A stretch of 64,000 nt of DNA, taken from NCBI RefSeq assembly GCF_000003815.2, contig NC_049981.1:5642043-5706042 (forward strand), written 5' to 3'. Within the stretch, counting starts at the first letter, position 1. The number at the start of each line of letters is the position of its first letter. Positions 12,601 to 21,085 of this stretch are shown in pieces. The stretch is from Branchiostoma floridae. Taxonomy: Eukaryota; Chordata; Leptocardii; Amphioxiformes; Branchiostomatidae. The translations under genes and the position numbers were made by a program. The notes under the pieces are model-generated. The model saw nothing but the letters and a program-made list of their open reading frames with translations, had not been told where the DNA came from and did no database searches.

Positions 12601-15600
12601 CAGGGTGGTGCAGGTGAAATTTGTCTGGTGCAGGTAATTTTCAAGGTTACCTGCACCAGTGCAGGTGTTCAGAACAAGAAAGCTTCTGAAAAAAGCTGGC
12701 TGGTGCGTATTTTGGAAAAATGATAAACAAAATCACATGAAAAAAGAGTTTTTAAACATCGAATTACTGAATTGGTCTGTCTTCTATTCAAAAAACATTA
12801 CATGAGATTTGTCTAACAAAGAAAAAAATTGTTACAAGTGGGGTTCAAACCCACAATCCACGGCTGCAAAAGCAAATCGCTATATCCACCCAGCGCGTAG
12901 ACCGCTCGGCCACGCTAACTCCATTGCATAATCGCGCGTATAGAAGGGCTATAAGAAGAGTTTGGTTAAATTGACCGATCCATGCATCCATGCAAACCAA
13001 ACCGTTGAACGAACGGCTTCTCTCGCCTCTAAGCCGGTAAAAGTATTTCGAGCCCTGAGTGGCCTACCTCTGCCATGGCTGCCCGAGACTGTATGTGGTC
13101 CCTCTCCTGAGCCAGGTGCTGATACTGGTCCTGTATGGCCTGCAGGGTTTTCTGGTGCTCCTGTTCTAACTGTTGTAACTTCTGTCCGTACGTCTGTCTT
13201 TCTGTCTGTAAGGTCTCCACGGCTTTCTCCTTCTCTTCTCCGACTCTGTAGGAAAAACAAGACATTTTTTATAAGCTGGGGTTAAGGAAGGTGTAGCTGT
13301 GTTTCTAGAGGCTTGTCTGTGTGATGTGCAGTGCAAGGGACCAGCATTGGCTGAATGCTGCTCTGCGTGTGTTGTGTTGTAGCATTTCAAAAAAGTTAAA
13401 CGATCATATGCAGGGCTCGAAATTCATTTTTGGGGTTAGGTGCACTGGTGCACCCAGCTTTAAAAATTGGGTGCACCAAAAACTTTTTGGGTGCACCACT
13501 TAAATCTAAGTAGAATGTCAGAAATCCTAAACTTACTTACAAGCTATCAAATTCTTAAACAAGTACCATGACAGACATTTATATTATCTTTGAACACTTT
13601 TTAGATGTGAAAAATATCATGTATACTAGTATACTTTGATACCTTTACATACATAAGTCTATGAAAATATTTGTGTGCACTAGTACACCCACAGGAAAAA
13701 ATTGGGGTGCACCTGGGTGCACCCAGTATTTCGAGTCCTGGTAGGTGTTGGTTTAGCAATCACTGACTGGCAAAACTTTGTCCCAACACAATAAAAAAGC
13801 TCATCAAATTGCATATCTGTAAATACTGTCTCACTTAAGAAGTCAAAGGACTAGAAACTGAACAGAATCTGCTTTGTATGGGGGATGAAGGAGGCTGTCT
13901 ACATGAACATCAAAACAAGACAGAAAATCTTGTCCATACTTTGCCAGTTCCTTGATGAGATTAGCCACCCTCTTCTTGTCTTCTATTCTCAGGTCCTTCA
14001 AGGCTGGCTTCTTACTCTCAGCACTGCCATTCTGGGGGAAATAGTTACAGAACATTAACAAGTATGAAAACAAATGTACTTATTATCTATTTTCTGCTAC
14101 GTACTAGTACTCTATACGTTTATGAAGGTTAGACATCCAGGTAAGCAATATTCAAATACAATTCAATCTCTACAACTGGATAAAAACGGATATCTATTTC
14201 CGGACGTTTCGAGTGACATCCATCACTCTTCTTCAGCTTTGAAAGAATGAACTAGTCAGAACAATTCAATACCAGTACAGCTAACTAGAAAAACTGGTTT
14301 AACCACTAAATCGTTAGGATCGTAAGCAAAAGGTTGATAATCTTCTCATTCTGTTGTTTGATGATGGAATCCTCCACCTCCTTCCCACTGTCCTCTGCTT
14401 CTATCCTAACGATTTAGTGGTTAAACCAGTTTTTCTAGTTAGCTGTACTGGTATTGAATTGTTCTGACTAGTTCATTCTTTCAAAGCTGAAGAAGAGTGA
14501 TGGATGTCACTCGAAACGTCCGGAAATAGATATCCGTTTTTATCCAGTTGTAAAGATTGAATTGTATTTGAATACTAGTACTCTATGTACCTAAAAACAA
14601 TCTCAACAACTGAATAAAATTTGGAGATTATACGCCCAGACTTGACTTGCGAGTGACATCAATTAAAAAATCTTATTCAGTTGTAGTAGACATTGAATTG
14701 TTTCTAAACATATAGTTTACCATACCCTATTCTTGTACTTTGTATGTGGGCTTCCCTGGAAATCAGTAAAGTTTAAATGTTACGTACTAGTTGGGACTAC
14801 TTAATTGTTTAAAAGATCAACGAATAAAATTAAAAAGCAATAGTACAACACAAAAACCCAGAATGCTCAATATCTACACCCACATAACTACAGAAACCTA
14901 CATTGATGGCATTTCTAAAGCAAGCTGCTAGGGGGCAAAAATTGTACCTTGATAATCTTCTCTTTTTGATGTTTGATGATGGAATCCTCCACCTCCTTCC
15001 CACTGTCCTCTGCTTCTATCCCAGAATGCTTTGTGCTGTTGTCGTCCCTCTCTGGCGTGCTGTGTGCCGTTGGGCTGGGCATCCTGGGATCAAGATCACG
15101 TGATCTCCTTCCCGGCACCCTCTTCTGTGGTCTCTTGTTGCCGATATCAGTTACACCTTGGAAAAGAGCAAAATGTAAAGGTTATGAAGTACAAAGTTAA
15201 GTTAAAATCACTCCTGCATCATATTGTGCAGACCAGTGAAATGGCTTAAGTGGGAAGAGTGTTAGATTCCTTATGAAAAAAGTTGTATTCAGTCAATCCC
15301 TGGCTGAGTCATACCCAAGACTTAAAAAAAATGGTACATGCTGCTTTCTCTGTTAAAAGCTATGGCAGTTGAGCTCATACTAGTACCATCACCATTGTGG
15401 GACCGCGTGGCGCAATCGGCAGCACGTTTGACTCAGGTCCAGAAGGTTCTGAGTTCGAACCCCGCCGTGTCACCGATCTTGTGTCCTTGGTAAAGGCACT
15501 TTACACGACTTTCCTCACTCAAGTGAAAAATGAGTATATAAGCTACAAAGGTCTTCAGCAAGTTGAAGTTTGTAGCCTCAAAACGAAAGACCAGTGGACT

Positions 15601-17721
15601 AGCCCCCTGCTGTAGTGATTGCACAAAGTTGTGTGGCCCAAGGTTACAGAAATGGAGATTAGGTGCTGCCCTATGCACCATCTGATGAGGGAAGGACTTC
15701 AACTAAAACTGAATGGTGCATAGGGCAGCGCCTATATCCATAAATCTTTAGCCCTTCGGCCATACAGCTGTAAATATAGAATATAACATGGTGTATTCCG
15801 TATCACCCGAGGTACCAGCCCGACCGCGGGAAGGATCGCCCAACAGCTGAAGGCCGGATGGCGATCCGACCCGCAGGAAGGCTGGGGCCGAGGAAACACA
15901 CCTGAGAAAACACAAAACACATATTTTTTATGCGAAATGCACCAGAAGTTGAGAAAATGTTGTGTCCTCGAACAAAAGATTGTAAAAACAGCAATTCTAT
16001 TACATTTCTAACGTCCGAATCCGGTATTCGATTTTTCAACCAGTGTCCATGTCATATTAGCCCCGTTTGAAATAGTTCGATTTACTCAAAGGAAGCCTGT
16101 ATGATACAACTTAGAACCTGTATGATACGGAAAGTTATAACACGGTCCGTAACACCCGAATCGAACGTTTTTGTGTCACAGGTATAACATAAAAATGATA
16201 AAAGCAATTAAAGCATGGGACTACATTTTGTGTACTAGTACACTGGTGGCAATGTGTGTTTAACCTCCTTGGTTTAACCAACATACTCTTTCCATTAAGA
16301 TGAAATAAAGTGATTAAAATAAAGTGGACAAGTCACAGTTACCTGGCACATGGACAAGGGAGTTCTCTTCATCAGTGACTGAAAAACAATAGTACAATGA
16401 GAAAACATGTTTTGGTGATCTCTTATTTACAAAGAGATGAGAAAACACATTCTTAGTTACTACTAGTAGAGAATTAGTCTCCTTTCCAGACTGCAACACC
16501 TGGTATACTAGTACTGAGAAGCAACAAGTATCATAACAAAGGCTCCTTTGTTTCACCTATTCTATCCCTGAATCTGGCTCATTGATAAGTAGATTATCAA
16601 AAAATCCCATGGGACAACACATGTGGCATCAAAAAATCCCAAGGGACAACACATGTGGCACATAACATGAGACATGTGTTGTATGTGTAATAACTCACAA
16701 CACAGGTACATTGTATTAACATGATCCAAACAAGCTCAAATTTTTTTTAGGGGAGGGGGGAAAGGTGCACTGGAGTAGTTAGCTTAAAGAATTTGGTGCA
16801 AAGAAAAAAAAAATGGCCGCACAACATAAGATAAAGAAAAAAAGGACAACAGAGCCTAGTTACAAACCCTACTGTCTTTCTTCATAAATTGAATATAAAA
16901 TTCTAAAGCTAACTTTCAATTTAACAATCATATGATCATATTTTCTGACACTTGGATTTCAACTAGAGTACAATGATATATCTACTAGTAGTAATGATGC
17001 CAATATGAAGAAAGAGTATACGAATAGGAACAGCTGTCATGGTAGGCAGACTTTATTATTTATATATTCAGCACAGGTATATCTATATCATAGATATTTG
17101 TATAGAATCAAGAATCTCTACAATTTAGAACTAACAAAGTAAGATGAGTGACTTTCCCTTTGAAAAAATATACTTTGCTGTCAGGTAAAACTCACTGTGA
17201 CATTAATATCAATATAAACAACAGCGAATGCATCTATTCCACACGACCCGCTTTTGAAAATTTTGCCCATACCATAGACAACTTTTCCATTACATACAAT
17301 TCCCTTATTTAAAGGGGGAGGGGGGCAAAATCATATACTAGTAGGTATGATCATACTGGTCGTTTTAGTTTTCTCTGCTTCCTATAAACTATAAGGATTT
17401 TTTTCCTCGAAAATCTCTGTTTCATGATTCTGAGCGGAAGCCTGCCGGGACACAAATTTGCAGAGTCCAGAGTTCGAAATTTCTTATCGATCAAACGTCA
17501 ACAAAAAACTGCCGGTAAAATCTTAAAACGTAAACAATCTGTTAACGGTGCCGCCATTTCACCAATTAACTGATTAGATTACTAAATTCATCTGTCCACT
17601 TATCAGCTACACCTCAAGTAGTAAATCGCCTATCTAATTAGGGTAAAAACACCTAAAATCGGTAAAAAATCTCACCGTCTTTCGTCCAGAAAACTTCGTA
17701 CGGTCTGAGATGTGCCGCCAT
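3655..17721 (-). CDS. KIAA1328: hinderin (KIAA1328)-like coiled-coil protein, 14 exons
   Basis: Exons (plus coordinates, transcript order): 17676-17721, 16343-16378, 14948-15156, 13940-14031, 13068-13245, 11421-11555, 10445-10680, 10249-10316, 8886-9538, 8104-8501, 7314-7492, 5357-5518, 4773-4917, 3655-4096. All junctions are GT-AG, phases join, and the total is 2979 nt (992 residues plus stop). Residues about 108-134 read LKDLRIEDKKRVANLIKELA then KVGEEKE, closely matching the hinderin signature as I remember it. Coiled coil follows to about residue 232, with YQRQITEQQE. A second coiled coil ends exon 9 (QREQLMAQKERLIEEQERLR). Human hinderin (about 577 residues) is reported to bind the cohesin subunit SMC3. 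This protein is much longer, with low-complexity Ser/Pro regions and a C-terminal repeat of about 15 residues (GREGVSGYDRTVPL type). The start codon sits in CCAAGATGGCGGC. The C-terminal third has no recognised domain. Exon structure is certain in the main; orthology rests on memory. Confidence 0.78.
5536..6512 (+). mobile_element. 5'-truncated non-LTR retrotransposon (RT C-terminal part)
   Basis: An open frame through 6201 contains the reverse transcriptase palm motif YVDD at 5542-5553, NLVHWTEANYMQLNPSKC, a LGVIF...LKWDIHV block and ILEYVCPVWHPG, all characteristic of CR1/Jockey-like LINE reverse transcriptases. A 3' UTR follows and ends in ATTCATTCA-like sequence near 6500. Everything upstream of palm motif C is missing, so it is a dead 5' truncation. 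It lies antisense in intron 11 of the hinderin-like gene, about 15 bp from the splice acceptor of exon 12 (AG at 5519-5520 on the minus strand). Confidence 0.85.
6655..6920. repeat. partial copy of GGATGACATCC-ended MITE family
   Basis: Shares GAAGAATCTATTGTTTG, GTTCAACCTTTCTG and the end GAGGATGTCATCCATAT with the copies near 29.4, 29.8, 25.2 and 36.9 kb. It is truncated at the left and lies in hinderin intron 11. Confidence 0.65.
8655..8865 (+). mobile_element. LINE reverse transcriptase relic (motif B)
   Basis: A short frame encodes VGVPQGSVLGPTLFILYI, the conserved RT motif B of CR1/L2-type LINEs. The frame then degrades, and the segment ends in CATTCATTCA-like repeats. It sits antisense in intron 9 of the hinderin-like gene. 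Other conserved RT motifs are missing, so it is a fragment. Confidence 0.75.
9988..10240. mobile_element. hairpin MITE with hammerhead-like core
   Basis: Terminal inverted repeats of about 45 bp pair 10002-10046 (TGAATAAAGAGACTC...) with 10186-10227 (...GAGTCTCTTTATTCA). It lies in hinderin intron 8. A partial relative is at 10781-10920. Confidence 0.8.
10150..10182 (+). ncRNA. hammerhead-ribozyme-like core, mutated
   Basis: CTTAAGA (CTGANGA with one substitution), then A, then a perfect 6-bp stem GGTGAC/GTCACC with a 5-nt loop, then GAAACGTC. The G-to-T change falls at a residue that is invariant in hammerheads, so this copy is expected to be inactive if the assignment is right. Confidence 0.35.
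10781..10920. mobile_element. partial second copy of the 10.0-kb hairpin MITE
   Basis: It begins like the first copy (GGTTGGTATGTCACTGAATA) and then contains, in reverse complement, the internal part of the first copy around 10110-10170. The far inverted arm is missing. It lies in hinderin intron 6, 100 bp past exon 7. Confidence 0.7.
10841..10872 (-). ncRNA. hammerhead-like core, degenerate copy
   Basis: The minus strand carries CTGAGGA (fits CTGANGA) and the stem GTGAC/GTCAC, but the GAAACGTC side has decayed to AAAAACAT. It shows that the family ancestor had an intact CTGANGA box. Confidence 0.3.
11916..12233. mobile_element. hAT-like non-autonomous element, CAGGGCTC ends
   Basis: It starts CAGGGCTCGAAAT and ends ATTTTGAGCCCTG. 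The subterminal regions are rich in ACCTGCACC/GGTGCAGGT. It lies in hinderin intron 5. A second copy in inverted orientation follows at 12344, and a third is at 52209. CAGGG termini are typical of hAT elements. A clean 8-bp target duplication is not seen here. Confidence 0.75.
12344..12671. mobile_element. hAT-like element, inverted copy of the 11.9-kb element
   Basis: Starts CAGGGCTCGAAATACC. Its sequence is largely the reverse complement of 11916-12233, ending at CACCAGTGCAGGT without the expected terminal GAGCCCTG. A matching ATTTCGAGCCCTG appears only at 13045-13057, so this may be a nested or rearranged pair. Confidence 0.65.
12831..12919 (-). tRNA. tRNA-like sequence, class II size, probably pseudogene or SINE head
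   Basis: The 89-nt minus-strand segment begins GTTAGCG and ends TTGTAAC. It has a good A box (TGGCCGAGCGG, plus 12902-12912) and B box (GGGTTTGAACCC, plus 12841-12852). The spacing suits a Leu/Ser-type tRNA with a long variable arm. I cannot draw a clean anticodon stem, so it is probably a degenerate tRNA or a tRNA-derived repeat. Confidence 0.45.
13411..13740. mobile_element. hAT-like element with GGTGCACC-rich ends
   Basis: Begins CAGGGCTCGAAATTC and ends GTATTTCGAGTCCTG. GGTGCACCC-type repeats lie just inside both ends. It lies in hinderin intron 4 and its interior is unrelated to the 11.9-kb family. Confidence 0.7.
14203..14236 (-). ncRNA. hammerhead-like core in left arm of the exon-capture hairpin
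   Basis: The minus strand has CTGAAGA, A, a 6-bp stem GAGTGA/TCACTC with loop TGGATG, then GAAACGTC. It is the mirror image of the copy at 14487-14520, because the two arms are inverted repeats. Confidence 0.4.
14487..14520 (+). ncRNA. hammerhead-like core in right arm of the exon-capture hairpin
   Basis: CTGAAGA (fits CTGANGA), one A, a perfect 6-bp stem GAGTGA/TCACTC closing TGGATG, then GAAACGTC. All conserved hammerhead core letters are present. An extra A precedes stem II, and stem III would be only the self-complementary ACGT, so cis cleavage is doubtful without dimerisation. Confidence 0.4.
15400..15715 (+). mobile_element. tRNA-derived SINE
   Basis: The head has an A box (GTGGCGCAATCGG) and a B box (GAGTTCGAACCCC, 15451-15463). 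The body has CTTGGTAAAGGCACTTTACACG and TTTCCTCACTC, a core also seen at 41718-41960. The tail carries GGCCCAAGG...GGTGCTGCCCTATGCACC. It lies antisense in intron 2 of the hinderin-like gene. Confidence 0.8.
16577..16655 (+). repeat. two tandem copies of a 36-bp unit
   Basis: ATCAAAAAATCCCA.GGGACA followed by ACACATGTGGC is repeated twice. It lies in hinderin intron 1. Confidence 0.7.
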
Positions 17722-17726
17722 CTTGG
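17714..17726 (-). promoter_or_regulatory. YY1-type site overlapping the hinderin start codon
   Basis: The minus strand reads CCAAGATGGCGGC. This contains the YY1 consensus AAnATGGC, with the initiator ATG inside it. Such sites just downstream of the TSS are typical of housekeeping promoters. Confidence 0.5.
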
Positions 17727-18930
17727 AAATTACGAACTAAGCGCCACGCCGCACGCGCATGCGCACTCTCGTAACAGCCTGTTAGCGCCTGCAGATTTAC
17801 TGAGATTCGCCAGAATGCGCTGCTGCATGGTGCAAAAGCCTCTTCCTACAAAATTACTTGATGATATGTCCCTCCCATATGTGCCACAATCATTGGAATT
17901 TCATCATTAACCACTGAGAAAATGTATAGGTTTCACATGAATGAATGCTTCTGCTTGTTGCATTCAGTTAGGTAGTAGACAGAACATTTGTAAATACAGT
18001 AACGCTACATTTGTAAATACAAGTAACGTTTAAATGTTACATGTATATTAATATCTCTTGGTTGCGTTTGAAGACATCTAAGAACATGTGCACAGATATA
18101 AGTAAATAAATAAATAAATAGAAAGATCGATAGTTAGCATAATATCTTTATTTCTCGTAATATTTTGTAGTTGCCTAGTTATGACGGTCTATCCATGGAA
18201 CCAATGATAGTCTCACAGAATGACTTCGCTAACCTCGACTGCATCTTTTCTTGGCAGTCAAGATTGTTGACCGTTTCTTCTTCGTCTCCTTCTTCTTCGT
18301 AACCCCCTAAAACCCCCTGCTGGGGTATAACTGGGGTATCATAAGAGGGCTTCTATGGTTTCAGATACATCTCTAGTAGTTATCAATAACCATATTCCTG
18401 CGTTTTTCTCTCTCCAACTAGCCTCTACTAAGTTCTACATGTTGCTATGGTACATGGTAGAAGTGGTTATGGTTTATTCTTTATAAAAAATGCACAGCCT
18501 CACAGCGCGCGCTGAATTGAACTGGGAATACAATTGTTTAGAACATATCCCTACATCAAATTAAAATTTTACTGTCATCTACATAGAATGATACTTATTC
18601 ACAACATATACAAAAATAGCGATTCCTGAGATAATCTTTTCATCGACATAATAAATTCACCACCTGCCCACAAAGACAAGATGTTATCGGCCCCTTCGTA
18701 GTCTTCTTGGACAGTATTGTCTGTAGATGTTTCATTTCTACTTTTAAAACAGATATTCGTACTACAGGGCGATAACCCCGCTGGCCTAAGAAACGACCAT
18801 GGATTACTGGTGCAGCACATGTGCGCATGTACACGTGTGAAAGTTTTGAATATGTATCAGAGATAGCTTTTCAAGGAGAAAAAAATCGGAAACGTACCAC
18901 ATTATTTTGATATACATCTAAATTCTTTAG
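17723..18930. other. intergenic region, no gene recognised
   Basis: Upstream of the hinderin-like gene and left of the duplicated block. It includes a short (AAAT)n at 18102-18121. Short ORFs here have no recognisable content. Confidence 0.5.
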
Positions 18931-19439
18931 ATCTAATGTGGTGAAAAAGAGGGTGATGTTCCCTAGACAACATATTTTCTTTCGGTTTGGCTTCGCGAAC
19001 GTATTAAACTATGGCCTTTGTCTTTCGTCTGCGTTGTAAATTGGATATAACGGTATGTCGCAGAGAGTTAAACAATCAGATTCATGCCTTTACATAAGAA
19101 CTTGAGCTGATTCATGTGATGTTTTATCCTTATTGAAAACTAAAACTGATTTTGCACAACCTCAGAAACAGAGTTAAATTAAACAAACAGCTATTCTCGT
19201 CTTTTGAAACCTTAAGTAGGAATTACCTGGCACGTGCTGTGCACAGGTGTGTAAGTCACCAGGTGGGATACCTGGCTTACCTGGATTTTTTCTAAGTCAG
19301 CCGTTTAGAAATACAGGCCTTTCAAAGGACCTCATGTAATCTTTTCATCTACCGATCAGCTTATGACGCAAAAGGAAAATAGAAACCCTGGTCTCAAAGC
19401 GCTAAATCTGATCTTTTGATCTTACTTAATGCGGCACCA

Positions 19440-19720
19440 GATCTTCAGTGCAACGTTTGCGGCCGGTAGTTCCGTGCCGGGCTCATCAGCCACGCTCGGA
19501 CCCGAAGGACAAGACCGCATCAACGCACGATGGACGAACATTTTACTTACGCCTACAGACCATACTTTGGTATAGACCAAGGAATAGGTCCCTCAATCTG
19601 TTTCAGTCTTGGCCCTTCTCCATCAGCTGCCCCCTGCACGTGTAGCCACGTGGAGGCGCATCAACTTCTAAGTCCTGCCTCCAGGTGTTTAATCTGCCGA
19701 ACATTTAATCCCACAAAGAA
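19440..19720. mobile_element. LINE 3'-end relic (copy A)
   Basis: Homologous to 31045-31310. In that copy the plus strand encodes a zinc-finger-like CNVCGWPFRTRIGLISH and the minus strand encodes WRQDLEADAT and QDCNRWRDLFH. Both resemble C-terminal parts of non-LTR retrotransposon polyproteins. Frames are broken here. Confidence 0.45.
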
Positions 19721-20334
19721 AAATACAGATTGAAACTCGTTGTTCCAATCGTTTAATCTATAGTATATCTTAATCAGTCTGTGGTTTCGAATAAATTCGA
19801 TGTTTTGAAGCTGGCTTGGTGACACATTGTTTAGCTTTCTTTTGAGTCAGTACAATTTATTATAAAGTTGAGTTTGCCACTGCGTGTGCGAAGTCTGGCC
19901 AAACCGTCTCATAAAAATTTTAGACCAGACAATAGACTTGGAGCCGGAGCAAAGTTGTTACGATTTTCGTCGTCTGTAGACTGTGTCAGATCGACCTACA
20001 GCAGCGGCAACGCCTAAAAATCCAGCGGGCAGCCGAGCAAGGTTCGCCGGCCGCGTCCTGCCATCGCTTCGGAAGATTCAACGGCCTTGAACTGATTCAC
20101 GTCGACGCAAGGGAGTAAGGTACAAAGACTTTGTTGTTTTAAACGCGAGATCTTGCGTTTGGGCGAGGGGAGTAACAAAATATATTTCAAGGAGGATTTA
20201 TCTCGAGATTGTCAATAAATCTTCCCTTGAGGATACGTCATCTGCAACTCTCGACAAAGATCAATCAAGGTGTCAACAACAACTGTTTTCATTGGCAATT
20301 GAACCTTTTGAATTCTACGATTCTTTCAACAAAA

Positions 20335-20950
20335 CATAACTAATTGCAAAAGCAATAAGTACGTCTTTCAATTTTATGTTTCTATTGTTTTAGTTCCCGG
20401 TTAAACTGCGAGACACGTACAGCCGGCCAGGTCTGCCCAACAAGCCGACACCTATAAACAAAGGGTACTAGGCAGAATACATCCAAATTCCTTTGGATTT
20501 TACGATTCTTTCTACAAAACGAAAGTCTGAACTGCTTGCAAAAGAATTAAGTACGTCTTTCAATTTTATATTTCTATTGTTTTAGTTCCCGGTGAGAAAC
20601 GTACAGCCGGCCAGGTCTGCCTCAACTAACCGACACCTATAAACAAAGGGTACTAGGCAGAATACATCCAAATTCCTTTGGATTTTACGATTCTTTCTAC
20701 AAAACGGAAGTCTGAACTGCTTGCAAAAGAAATCAGTACGCCTTTCAATTTTATATTTTTATTGTTTTAGTTCCCGGTGAGAAACGTACAGCCGGCCAGA
20801 TCTGCTTATCTCACAGACAGCTATAAACAAAGGGTTGGCAGAACACATCCAAATTCTTTTGGACTTTACGGTTCTTTCTACAAAATGGAAGACTGAGCTA
20901 CTTGCAAAAGAAAGAAGTACGTTTTTCTATTTTCATTGTTAGAGTTCCCG
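20335..20950 (+). repeat. four tandem splice-acceptor repeats in the LRR gene A leader
   Basis: Units of 192, 185 and 174 bp each contain a pyrimidine-rich tract, TTGTTTTAG (or TTGTTAGAG), then TTCCCGGT at 20394, 20586, 20771 and 20945. Each also has TATAAACAAAGGGT and an AAGTACGT donor-like site shortly before the next unit. They look like tandemly duplicated 5' UTR exons or alternative acceptors. The last unit leads straight into the coding exon. Confidence 0.8.
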
Positions 20951-21085
20951 GTTAATCTACCAGACACTTACAGCCCGGTCTGCTTAACTAGCCAAAGAGC
21001 TATAACAAGGCCAGCATCTTTGACAGGAACAGGCAAAAAACAACAACCAAGTATCGATATCTATAACAAGCCGTTCTGGTTCAAA

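Larger units (their letters stand above)
14151..14573. mobile_element. large hairpin element that has captured part of hinderin exon 3
   Basis: Left arm 14151-14320 and right arm 14403-14573 are almost perfect reverse complements (about 170 bp). The loop 14325-14402 is a near copy of the 3' half of hinderin exon 3 (14949-15022). On the minus strand it reads EAEDSGKEVEDSIIK followed by QQNEKIIN, against HQKEKIIK in the exon. The donor GT of the exon is not retained. The element lies in hinderin intron 3, so a transcript of the host gene would carry a long stem-loop with exon sequence in the loop. Confidence 0.85.

Noticed and set aside
15732-15920. Possible extra hinderin exon (VFPRPQPSC...) after a good acceptor at about 15902
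   Set aside because: No donor in frame, and the sequence runs into the SINE-flanking repeat. Exon 2 joins exon 3 in phase without it. It could be an alternative terminal exon.
20936-21085. N-terminal extension of the LRR A frame (and 32567-32716 in B)
   Set aside because: The first codon is TTG and the segment lies in leader repeats. The first ATG opens a good signal peptide, so I start there.
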